A stretch of 64,000 bases of DNA. Origin: Pomacea canaliculata. Its lineage: Eukaryota > Mollusca > Gastropoda > Architaenioglossa > Ampullariidae. Under the pieces are notes generated by a model. It made no database searches. It saw nothing but the letters and a program-made list of their open reading frames with translations, and was not told the origin of the DNA. Positions 56,701 through 64,000 of the stretch are shown here, piece by piece; positions within the stretch are counted from its first letter, which is position 1, and each line of letters opens with the position of its first letter. The DNA lies in NCBI RefSeq assembly GCF_003073045.1, contig NC_037603.1, positions 17,180,192 to 17,244,191 of the forward strand, given 5' to 3'. A program made the position numbers and the translations under genes.

Positions 56701-59700
56701 TGTTTGACACTTTACTTGTTCAAACCCATATGAGGTATAAACTATTTCATAGCTGTCACAGCATTGAATACATGAAACAAGTCTAATCATGACACAAAAA
56801 TCATAGCGAGGAATAAAGTGTGACAGAAATATGAACTCACTAGGGTTTGGTTGATAAATGAATCATCTTCCAGAGCTCGTACATCAGGGTCAGCTAATGC
56901 ATTTAGCAGCAGTTCTGTAATGGCAACACCTTCCTCTCCTGGTATGGCACAAGCAATGTGCAGTGGTGCCAGACAGCCTTTCTATTGGTAAATATATGTA
57001 AGCTTAATTAACAATGTTATTTATATGTATATGCATGTAGACAAAAATATAGAATTCACAGAGCACAGAATTCCAGCAAAGAACCAGTTTCCACACTGTG
57101 CACAATTTGGGGAAAATATACCTGTCCCCTTATGCACTTTAATCATGCATTTTAACTATGAACTAGAACTGGAAATATTTGATCATATATTTATGAAACA
57201 AGAATTTTTTCAGATTCTTTTTGAAGGAAAGAACAGATTAGATGCTGTGGATGGAAAAAAAAAAGAAGTGAGTTCCACAGTTTAGGGCCATCATACAAGA
57301 ATGAAAGCTGTCTAAATCTTTTGGTGCAGTTATTTGGAAATGCTTCCACTAAAAAGTGCAGGTGTCTACAGCAGAAATAATGAAAAAGACTGAAAATGTT
57401 GTTAAGGGAGTAGCCAATAATAGGGGAAAGGTCTTCTTCTAGCTAACCCTTGTTCCTTGCCATCCAACCCTGTTATTCACCGTACTCCCAAATTTTCTGA
57501 AAAGTATTCCAGGCCCCTCTTCTGTTACTAGGCAGCCCCAGCTCTCTTTCTCTGGACAAGCCTTGGACATTGAGTCACTGGGCAGTCACATACATTTGTG
57601 ACACAAAACATGCAATATATAAGTGTGTGGAGCTCAATCCAATCCCATGCTATTATACCATGTGATCCACCCACCAAATGACATGGCCAACTACTCAAAG
57701 AATGTCCAAGGAGAGGCATAATATGCAGTGAGTACACAACTAAAACAAAGGCTTTGCTGGAATGGAATCTTGCAATCCATTTGAATCACAGTATGTGTCA
57801 CTTAAAGAGTGACAGCAAAGTCTCCCCAGATGTAAACATGACCTTGTGTCTAGACCAAAACCATGTTCTAAAATCTGAAAAACTTACATGGAAGAAAGCA
57901 GCAAAGGTGGGCAGTGCAGGCTTATTGATTGTACTTAAATACATGTGCAGAAATAACAGACACACATTCAAATCATGCAACATGCAAAAACAAAGCTACA
58001 AATGACATAGAATAAAAGAAAACGACTAAAGCTTTCTTTTGAACTATAGTTTGCTTTAATGATTTTCTTTAGACGGAAAATTATGCCATTGGAAGTGTGC
58101 TATTTTCAATAAACAAAAATCTCAAGGTAAATTTTTTTGTAGAGAGAAATCTTATTCTGTGAATACAGCAAAACATTATTATCATTAATAACATATCAAG
58201 ACTGTATGGAAAAAATATTGTGGGAAGTAAAACTATCAGGAGACAACTTACATCTTCTGGCAGAGATATTTGAGTTGAAGCACCATGTAACAATAACGTT
58301 CGCACCATGTCCACATCAGCTGCCTTGATGGCAAGAAACAGCACTGGCATAGGCACATCCGATGTATTTGGATTTGCTCCTCTTCTCAGAAGCAGCTCTA
58401 AAGTCTCCTTCATTCTTGAGTGCCTGCAAGCAGAAATAAATAAACTCTAAAACAGAAGTAAAACCAAAAAACATTTACACACTTGTGTAGCACTCTAGTA
58501 GTATGCTAAGTCTTTGTTTTGTGACAATGATCAACTTTATTTATCCCAGTGGGCAATTTGGAAATGGGAAGGTGCTCTGGTTACAAAGAAAAAGTTAGAA
58601 ATAAAAGTAAGAATAAAGTTTGTTGCAAGGTGCAGGGTTAAAAGCTGATATTAACAATGAACAAAGAAGGCAGGTGACAATTATATATATAATATAAAAC
58701 AAACAACAAACTTACATCAAGAATAATCATGTGCGCACACTCATCACTGACACTTCATCTAAGGCTGAGCAGCTGGACCACATACAAATGATTTCAGGTG
58801 CCTATTACTTTTACATATTGGCATGGAATAGCATTTACCTGAGCTTAATAATACAAATCCTTTCGTTAGTATACATGTTCAGGTATCGTCAAAATGCGTG
58901 TAGAGGGTACAGGTTGAACAGCTCCCAGGACTGTCCCTTTCCCATGCCGGCTGCGTACGTATTAGCCAAACTTGAACTGTCCACCCATGGCTACTTGACC
59001 TATTGTTACACCTAAAGTTATGAAGTTGCCGAACTCACTTGGGGAGACAATGAACAGATAGTGCTGGGTGGGGATGACCAGAAAAGGTCGTGACCAGACT
59101 GTGGAAAAAAAGAGGGATATGCTTGCTGGAACGTTCGACAGGGATAGGATAAGTAGTGTAGCTTTATAGTTGAGAGAGGCTTTTTGATTTGGAAGTGAGA
59201 GTGGAGAGATGGCAGGCCAGTCGCCAAGTGAAACACTGAATAAAATTTACAGTTATGCGGCAATTTCAATCTTTGTTGTGTTCTTGTGCAACTAGCCCAC
59301 CCCCACGTAGCCATCAGAGACTGACGTGTTGGTTACACTTGTTTAATTCAATGGCAAATGACATTCTCAGCTTGAATGTTACTGTGTCACAAAGATTCAA
59401 AGGAATTAAATGGATAATGCATGCTCTCTCTCACACACATATGCACCTACCACATTTATATTTAAATGCTATCAGATAATAAATCTTAAAAGCAGCCAGA
59501 TATCATTAGCTTCATGGGAATGTAGTAGCACAACCTATATCCACATCCTTGGAGACTTTAGTTTTCGTCACGATTCTTCTGAAATCACTGCTACATGATT
59601 TGTCACTTGGATCCTATTTATGTTTTTCGCATTTGTCTTTTATTCATCATCAGTACTTGCTTTTGTTTATCATTTCATAGTTCTTGTGTTGTTTGCTTGC

Positions 59701-62388
59701 TCTTCCATCTCTCGTATGTTGCCCATGTCTGGTTCTTGATCTTAAGCGCTAAGAGCATGCTCCTTATGAGTGTGGCTATGCGCTATATAAGTTTTGCATT
59801 TATTATTATTTGCCAGCCCAGACACTTCAGGAATCACACCACCGACTGACTGTGCATAAAGAAAAGATGTGATCCATACAGAAATTTTCCACTTCAACTT
59901 GCAAATGAATGCCATACTTGACAGACATGCTCCACTTACCTCTCATGTCACTAACTATCCCTCTGCACCAAGACTTCCTGCTAGAGTGATGGAGGTAAGG
60001 AAGAAACAGTGCTGTGCTAAACATCAGTGGAGAAACACACACTGTTTCTCCCAGGAGATCTGAGAGGGGTTTGATCAGTCTCCCACTTCCTACCACTACT
60101 CAACACTAAACACTGTCATGAGTATACCTGTTTAATCTTGATCCAGTTTGGTGGTTCTGGCAAGGGCTAAACATGTACACTTTCCTCGAACAGGCTACTT
60201 GATGGGGTAAAGTTCCCACCTCTAAGCTCTCTCTCTCTCACTGACTGCCCTGTTGTTTGCCACTCTACCTTCTTATCCCTCATGTCCAAATCTTCTAGGA
60301 TATACCCCAGCTACTTTCCCTGTTGCTATGCGACCCCAACCCACCTCCCTCTCTCTGGGTGAGCCATAGGGCACAAGTTCGCCAGACATCAGATGCTTTA
60401 CATATTGTGCTGCCCCCAGTCTGTATATGTGTGCTAGCCTGTGTATGTGTGTGTGTGGAGGTATTGTCCATACTGCTATACTATTCTGGTACACCACAGC
60501 TCACAGATAACAGTCTGTTAATCAGAGTTGCCCTGATCAGCCAGATGACTTGGGGAGTAGGGAGCCCATCTTGCATGCACACTTAAGGGTTGGTCAAATG
60601 TCAAGACTAGTCTTGACAGTTTAAAACCACTGACCTTCCTATTGTTTGTTTATGCTGATCTCGGCTTTACTACAACTGCTGGGTTTGATCATGATATTAG
60701 TAATACTAATTCGGATATTGCACAGCTCATGGAGAATATTGTAAAGAAATCTTAGTTAATTAGTATTTGGATGGCCAGTGTAGGACAACATAATGTAGAA
60801 AAAGGGCAGTTTGAATACTATAAACTTTATATCTCAAAACTTCACTTTTCAGTATGGCACTAGGACTAGTGGAAATTCATCTAATGGAAACATGAATCTG
60901 AAAATTATGTATGAGTGCTGGTGACATTGAGAACTCTCACATATTTCTTGAGGACAGTCAGCAACAGGGATCTTCAGAAGAAAAAGAAATGGAAAGACTC
61001 ATAAAATTAGGATATGGAAAGTTTCATCAATGTATTTTCTCAGAACAAAGTTAAGTGATGGAAAGTATCCTTACCTTTCAGGGTTAGGGTTAGATTGCCA
61101 TTTTGAATGCTATAATGTATGTATGCATTAACAATAAACTTGAACCGAATTGAAGGTATTTATCTACAGCTATAAAATTATGCTTAAAGTGTTAATATAC
61201 TTACAATGACATTTGAATAGCCAACTTGCGTGCCTTGCCAATCTGCAGTGTGGTTGACTCTTGGCTGATTATGCGCTCATTTAAACTGAGCTGCGTGGCA
61301 CAACGCTCAACAAGGTAATCTGTCACATCAATCTCAAAATTGTGCACACTGACATTGCTCTCAAACTCTTCATCAATTTCTTTATCTTTCTCTTGATCAT
61401 CTAGCATTGAGTCTTTATCACTTTCCCTTACTTCTTCTCTGTTACAGCTATCATCTTTATTTTTCTTCATTGCTGTTACTTCAGACACATTATCTTTCTG
61501 AATGATAACTTGTGATTCCTCATTTTTGATGTCTTTTGTTTTGGATTCAGAAAGTTCTTCGGAAATGTGCAGTTGTACTTCTTCTGTTTTGTGCTGATTA
61601 ATCTGGTCTGGTTGGCTGATCTTGAGTTCTTTTTGACTGACAGTTACAGTAGAGCTATTTTGAGAGTTTGACTGGTCCTGATAAAACACAAAAGCATGCC
61701 AATATTTTTAAAAACAATAATAACAAGATGGATTCTCAGCAAAACCTGCAAATCAAAATCTTCTGTGTGGAGACACTTTTAAGAGCTTGGATTACTTTTC
61801 CAATTCAAAATTACTTCTGCCTGGTGAATAGTTGTTAAACAGAGATCATGACAGAGATTTTCTTTACTGTCAAGAATCAAGCCAAAAATTTTTGCAATAT
61901 TCTTGCAGTGATGCTCTCTATTTTTTTAAACTATGGTATACAGAAACTGGAATAGCCAAAAAACAAACCCACTCATTTGACACTTGGTTATGAAGGCACT
62001 TTTATGGTATAAACAAACACTGGAAGATCCAAATATTTACCTCATCTGGCAGAAGCTAGTAGAATCAAAACTCTATTGGTCTATCAGAAGGACTTATTCC
62101 TAATATCTTTGTCAACAGTAAAATCAATTATCATTGAGTCATTTTACTTCTCATCACCAAATAATCTTTTTACATTTATATCTTGGTTTTTTTTACATGA
62201 TTTCTTACCTGCGGCTGAGCAGTTGCTGTTTTCATCATATATTTCTCAGCAATGTTCTTCTGAAAACTTTCAATAGGATAGTAGAAAATCATTCCAGCTG
62301 TTAAAGCAGACACGCCTTCATCAGTTAGCTGATTGATGTTTGCTCCAGCATTCAGTAAAATGTTGATTGAATCTTGATGCCAGTTGAT
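41423..62388 (-). CDS. ANKMY1: Ankyrin repeat and MYND domain protein, ANKMY1 orthologue (3' 12 exons; 5' end beyond window)
   Basis: Exons (minus): 62388-62209, 61677-61205, 58423-58252, 56981-56841, 54331-54230, 52926-52819, 51510-51379, 50853-50746, 50322-50153, 48685-48503, 44586-44432, 41736-41423; 745 residues in frame to a stop. Order: ankyrin repeats ([90 protein letters not shown]), the [20 protein letters not shown] segment and a MYND finger. Ankyrin-block order, the GVGSALCVA...YEHRR and AVDFAYYMF strings and MYND position match what I know of animal ANKMY1, a poorly characterised scaffold whose vertebrate form also has N-terminal MORN repeats. No such exon lies between 62389 and 64000. 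Introns are 423-3916 bp and full of transposons. Confidence 0.95.
42358..42463 (+). repeat. Dispersed repeat, copy B
   Basis: Second member of the pair with 40909-41025. It has TATATAAG about 40 bp before GAATAAAG, a spacing seen in LTRs, but no TG/CA ends or TSD could be fixed. Confidence 0.7.
44432..44586 (-). CDS. ANKMY1-like, MYND zinc-finger exon
   Basis: Acceptor TGCTTTGTCTACAAG, donor GGCG/GTAAGT, phase 2 in and 1 out. All eight zinc ligands of a MYND finger are present: CYEC, CTRC, CSKAC and HREEC within [20 protein letters not shown] and [24 protein letters not shown] fingers bind proline-rich partner peptides. Confidence 0.95.
45021..45321. mobile_element. hAT-type MITE, 285 bp, TSD ATCTGTGA
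   Basis: The element (45029-45313) has inverted ends TAAGGTGACCAGACG and, reversed, TAAGGTGACCAGACA. The 8-mer ATCTGTGA is perfect at 45021-45028 and 45314-45321. The interior is GC-rich with GCGGGAC units and a (GT)n(G)n run at about 45110-45130. It lies in the intron before the MYND exon. Confidence 0.92.
46154..46495 (-). mobile_element. Solo LTR, copy 1 of a family of three
   Basis: 46158-46491. The sense strand (minus) starts TGTAGCACTCCATTAG and ends GGTTACA; GAATAAAATCTACA lies about 90 bp before the 3' end as a polyadenylation signal. The 4-bp flanks are CTGA and CTAA, an imperfect TSD. It is shorter than the other two copies (334 bp) through an internal deletion. Confidence 0.75.
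46500..48000 (-). pseudogene. Jockey/I-like LINE, 3' part
   Basis: Minus-strand [20 protein letters not shown] and LFDPI match the [24 protein letters not shown] end of Jockey/I-type reverse transcriptase. [14 protein letters not shown] region near 46600 resembles the piece after RNase H. Frames are broken throughout. Confidence 0.75.
48503..48685 (-). CDS. ANKMY1-like exon with AGQ micro-repeat
   Basis: Encodes [20 protein letters not shown], then [20 protein letters not shown] and [20 protein letters not shown]. Donor CTGAA/GTAAGA, phase 2 out, fits the MYND exon. Its acceptor (CTTGCAAAG) requires phase 2 in, which sets the preceding donor. Three tandem 9-bp units GCAGGACAG give AGQAGQAGQ. 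Confidence 0.75.
49520..49915 (+). pseudogene. LINE reverse-transcriptase C-terminus
   Basis: [40 protein letters not shown] and [17 protein letters not shown] are the WIGHxLRKP...RPxxTWRR end of LINE proteins. The 133-residue frame is open to its stop, so this copy is relatively young or small enough to have escaped breaks. Confidence 0.87.
50153..50322 (-). CDS. ANKMY1-like exon after the ankyrin block
   Basis: Encodes [40 protein letters not shown] and [20 protein letters not shown]...HxLxxxERETF is conserved after the ankyrins in ANKMY1. Two overlapping donors exist: A/GTAAGT at 50156-50155 is the better match but leaves phase 1; AA/GTATGC at 50152-50151 leaves phase 2 and fits the next exon. 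Confidence 0.85.
50746..50853 (-). CDS. ANKMY1-like ankyrin exon
   Basis: 36 codons, phase 0 both sides: [20 protein letters not shown] then [16 protein letters not shown]. The segment [11 protein letters not shown] is a fixed mark of the family. Confidence 0.93.
51379..51510 (-). CDS. ANKMY1-like ankyrin exon
   Basis: 44 codons, phase 0 both sides: [44 protein letters not shown]. Donor CTG/GTATAA is weak but the frame closes right after. Confidence 0.92.
52819..52926 (-). CDS. ANKMY1-like ankyrin exon
   Basis: 36 codons, phase 0 both sides: [20 protein letters not shown] then [16 protein letters not shown], one near-complete ankyrin repeat. Acceptor ATTATTTGTCTTAG. Confidence 0.92.
53324..53421. 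repeat. Fold-back (inverted) repeat of about 98 bp
   Basis: Arms CAAACATGCAAGATTCGGCC and, reversed, CAAACACGCAAGATTCGGCC pair over 25 bp with two mismatches. Between them are repeated AAGCTTGGCC units that can extend the stem. It looks like a small fold-back transposon or two abutted transposon ends, in an ANKMY1-like intron. Confidence 0.75.
54230..54331 (-). CDS. ANKMY1-like ankyrin exon
   Basis: 34 codons, phase 0 both sides: [20 protein letters not shown] then [14 protein letters not shown], with the TPLHIA core of an ankyrin repeat. Donor AAG/GTGAGC. Confidence 0.92.
54650..54879 (-). repeat. SINE with poly(C) 3' end and 11-bp TSD
   Basis: The SINE (54661-54868) shares head, tail (GCCGTAATATAGCCTTAGCT...GGCGTAAAACACCAATAT) and terminal C run (10 C) with 31015-31207. 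TSD ACAGCATATGA at 54650-54660 and ACAGCATACGA at 54869-54879, one mismatch. A short internal duplication (GGCGGTGACAGGCGC / TAACAGCGCTAAC) disturbs the head. Confidence 0.88.
54960..55345 (+). pseudogene. LINE reverse-transcriptase C-terminus inside the Tc1 element
   Basis: Shifted frames contain [18 protein letters not shown], [27 protein letters not shown] and GWTWGHLER followed by a short C-terminal HEED. This is the same protein region as 49520-49915 but a different family. Confidence 0.75.
56841..56981 (-). CDS. ANKMY1-like ankyrin exon
   Basis: 47 codons, phase 0 both sides: [47 protein letters not shown]. Donor CTA/GTGAGT. It contains an APLHIACA core and an LLLNALADP second helix. 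Confidence 0.93.
56982..58251. other. ANKMY1-like intron, nothing recognised
   Basis: No shared repeat or transposon protein is seen. The open frames at 57025-58005 on both strands lack features. Confidence 0.5.
58252..58423 (-). CDS. ANKMY1-like ankyrin exon
   Basis: Phase 2 in, 0 out; acceptor TTTATTTCTGCTTGCAG, donor GAT/GTAAGT. Encodes [40 protein letters not shown] and [15 protein letters not shown], two ankyrin repeats back to back. Confidence 0.95.
58482..59341 (+). mobile_element. Solo LTR, copy 2 of the family, interrupted by a LINE 3' end
   Basis: 58486-59337, from TGTAGCACTC to GGTTACA, with perfect 4-bp TSD CTTG at 58482-58485 and 59338-59341. Positions about 58522-58898 (377 bp) are absent from the other copies and are a LINE 3' terminus in minus orientation (GATCAACTTTATTTATCCCA reversed), so the LINE piece came later. 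Without it the LTR is about 475 bp. Confidence 0.88.
59590..59815 (+). repeat. CR1-like LINE 3' UTR
   Basis: TTAAGCGCTAAGAGCATGCT, CTATGCGCTATATAAGTTTT and TTTATTATTATTTG match the end of the copy at 11800-12550. Confidence 0.8.
60599..60618. repeat. Perfect 20-bp palindrome
   Basis: TGTCAAGACTAGTCTTGACA reads the same on both strands. It resembles the terminal palindrome of the solo LTR at 1769-2689 (core GACTAGTC, ending in GACA), but no partner end or TSD was found. Confidence 0.8.
61205..61677 (-). CDS. ANKMY1-like exon with long acidic low-complexity insert
   Basis: Phase 0 in, 2 out; acceptor GCTTTTGTGTTTTATCAG, donor CATT/GTAAGT. The first about 110 residues are Glu/Lys/Asp/Ser-rich ([36 protein letters not shown]) and probably disordered. 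The end ([30 protein letters not shown]) is ordered and leads into the next ankyrins. Despite low complexity the 157 codons are unbroken. Confidence 0.92.
62209..62388 (-). CDS. ANKMY1-like ankyrin exon, first one in the window
   Basis: 60 codons, phase 0 both sides; acceptor TTGTTCCGTTGCAG, donor CAG/GTAAGA. Encodes [40 protein letters not shown] and [20 protein letters not shown]. NWHx[15 protein letters not shown] and YYPIxSFxxNI are strong ANKMY1 marks. Confidence 0.94.
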
Positions 62389-62539
62389 CTGCAACGGAAC
62401 AATTTAAAATGCATATGTGTATTATCATAATAACAGACAGACTTACAAATCCCTGTTTCTAGTCCCCGAACTGTGCTATAAATTTATAATCTTTCTTGTA
62501 AGTCAGAACACTATACCCATTGCTCTCATTTCTCTGCCT

Positions 62540-63165
62540 GCTCTCTAGTCCCTTAACTTATTTGGTCATGCAGCTGAGCAGTGGCCAAATGCTTCCTCAG
62601 ATCAGATATGTATGCTTTTATTCTAAATCTTTGTTACTATTTGTTAACTTGCTCTATATGCTATTTTGTGATCTTGTTCAGCGCAATGAGTCCACCTTTG
62701 GGTGCCATATTGCGCTTTATAAATTCCCACTTATCATTATTAAGTGGGTAATTTTTGCTTTAGTTTCATAGTAATGTTTCCCATTTTCAAATAGTCAAAC
62801 AATGAACTACTACTGGTTTATATCAGGTTGTGTAGTCTGGAGATGTCTGGAGATCCCCCCACCACATCTTTGTACACATGATATGGCTTACTAAAGCTTC
62901 CTTTCGCCAAATAGGATGGCCAAGAAGTAGTCAGTCAGAAATAAAAAGGCATCTGAAATCTTTTGTGCCATCCGCAGTCCAGCTACTCAATCACAGATGA
63001 ACTACCAGCGGTGTGTGTGTGTGATGGGTAGGTGTGCATGGGTGTGTTTTTTTTTTCCCCTCCCCCATATAAATATACTTTGGAAACAGGGCACAGCTCC
63101 CATTTAAATTGCCCGTTGGGATTAATAAAGTCGGTTGTTATTGTTGTTGTTGTTATAAAAAGAAA
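62540..63165 (+). pseudogene. Two LINE 3' ends in tandem
   Basis: 62540-62750 is a CR1-like UTR (TTGCGCTTTATAAATTCCCA then TTATCATTATTA). 62860-63165 reads QSEIKRHLKSFVPSAVQLLN in a plus frame, the FxPSAVxLLN end of another LINE, and ends ATTGCCCGTTGGGATTAATA, AAGTCGG and (TTG)n. Confidence 0.7.
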
Positions 63166-63374
63166 GATGCAATCCTGGCCTAGAGTATCTCAGTGGCACT
63201 GCCATAGAGACAACATAGGTCTTAAGGAGAGAAGTAAAATAGCAAACTCATTGCTGTTGACATTTTTCTGCTCAGTAATGAAGCTGCTGCTGCTTTCTCA
63301 AAGGGATCCTTCATCTGACCCTGTCTCTCATTTTAGATCAAGCTCCACATGTCACCTACTACATCCTGATTAGA

Positions 63375-63880
63375 CCATTGTAACCAACATATCAGTCCCT
63401 GATGGCTACGTCAGGGTGGTTGCACAAAAACACAACAAAGATAGAAATTGCTGCACAACTGTAGATTTTATTCAGAGTTTAATTCAGTGGCTGGCCTGCC
63501 ATCTCTCCACTCACACTTGCAAATCAAAAAGCCTCTCTCAACTGTAAAGCTTCACTACTTACACTATCCACATCATACGCTCCAGCAACCATTCCCCCTT
63601 TTCCCATGGTCTGGTCACAACCTTTCCCTGCCCCATGTGATAGAAGTCGTCACCCCATCCCAAACTGTCTGGTCATGACCTTCTCAAGTGGGTCAGGTGA
63701 CTTCATAACTTTGGGTATAACAATAGGTCCAGTAGCCATGGGTTGACAGGTCAAAGCTTGCTATTATGTACACAGCAGGCGTGAAAAAGGGACAGTCCTG
63801 GGAGCTGTTCGACCCCTACCCTCTACTCTACAAAAACAAAGACATAACTTAATTAATACACTACTAGAGTGCTACACCAT
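63375..63880 (-). mobile_element. Solo LTR, copy 3 of the family
   Basis: 63379-63876, 498 bp; the sense strand starts TGTAGCACTCTAGTAGTG and ends GGTTACA, with AATAAAATCTACAG near the 3' end. Perfect 4-bp TSD CCAT at 63375-63378 and 63877-63880. It is the longest uninterrupted copy and the best reference for the family. Confidence 0.88.
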
Positions 63881-64000
63881 CGATCAGCTTCTTGGTTCTT
63901 TAAGGAGATCAGATTGCCAAACAAAAATGCCATCAAGCAGAACAAGCATGGAGGAAGTCTGTTCTTGAGATTTATCACCATATTTTTATATGGCTAACAG
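63881..64000. other. Unassigned edge sequence
   Basis: Presumably intron of the ANKMY1-like gene. Minus-strand frames here contain stops, and no exon was recognised. Confidence 0.4.

Noticed and set aside
63450..63678. 76-residue plus-strand frame upstream of the ANKMY1-like exons
   Set aside because: It is inside solo LTR copy 3 and on the wrong strand for the gene.

Overview
The window looks like animal nuclear DNA, probably from a mollusc or a similar lophotrochozoan (inference). Genes are split into short exons of about 100-500 bp with GT-AG introns of 0.4-5 kb. Exons make up under 10% of the window. Most of the rest is AT-rich, repeat-laden DNA: tRNA-derived SINEs, many decayed non-LTR retrotransposon pieces, solo LTRs, hAT-type and Tc1-type transposons. 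There is no bacterial-style gene packing and no viral, plasmid or CRISPR signature.

Three host genes can be assembled, all on the minus strand. (1) 9516-20956: a complete five-exon gene for a 443-residue type II membrane protein with a glycosyltransferase-like domain resembling the DUF1647 family. Every intron is phase 0. (2) 28638-32672: a gene for a roughly 200-residue secreted cysteine-rich protein of unknown family; its last exon is uncertain. (3) 41423-62388 and on past the right edge: twelve 3' exons (745 residues) of an ANKMY1 orthologue, with ankyrin repeats, a long acidic insert, a MYND zinc finger and a repetitive C-terminal tail. Its 5' part, where MORN repeats are expected, lies outside the window.

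Layout. 1-9215: intergenic, with a 921-bp solo LTR (TSD ATGCG), SINE copies (one with an exact 111-bp tandem duplication) and a CR1-like reverse-transcriptase remnant. 9216-20956: gene 1; its largest intron holds an L1-like element with ORF1 and endonuclease but no reverse transcriptase, and its first intron holds a hAT element ending about 80 bp from an exon. 20957-28300: intergenic, with a hAT element inserted into a CR1-like endonuclease. 28308-32673: gene 2, with SINEs and a LINE reverse transcriptase in its introns. 32700-41400: intergenic LINE debris. 41423-64000: gene 3; its introns carry three solo LTRs of one family (4-bp TSDs), a hAT MITE, a Jockey/I-like LINE piece and a 2.2-kb Tc1-like transposon that has itself been invaded by a LINE tail, a SINE and another LINE 3' end.

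The three genes are not functionally linked in any obvious way: a Golgi-type membrane enzyme, a secreted protein and an ankyrin/MYND scaffold. The most informative structure here is the nested transposon record, where target-site duplications give exact boundaries and relative ages. Splice sites, TSDs and palindromes were read base by base; family names rest on recognising motifs and were not checked by database search.
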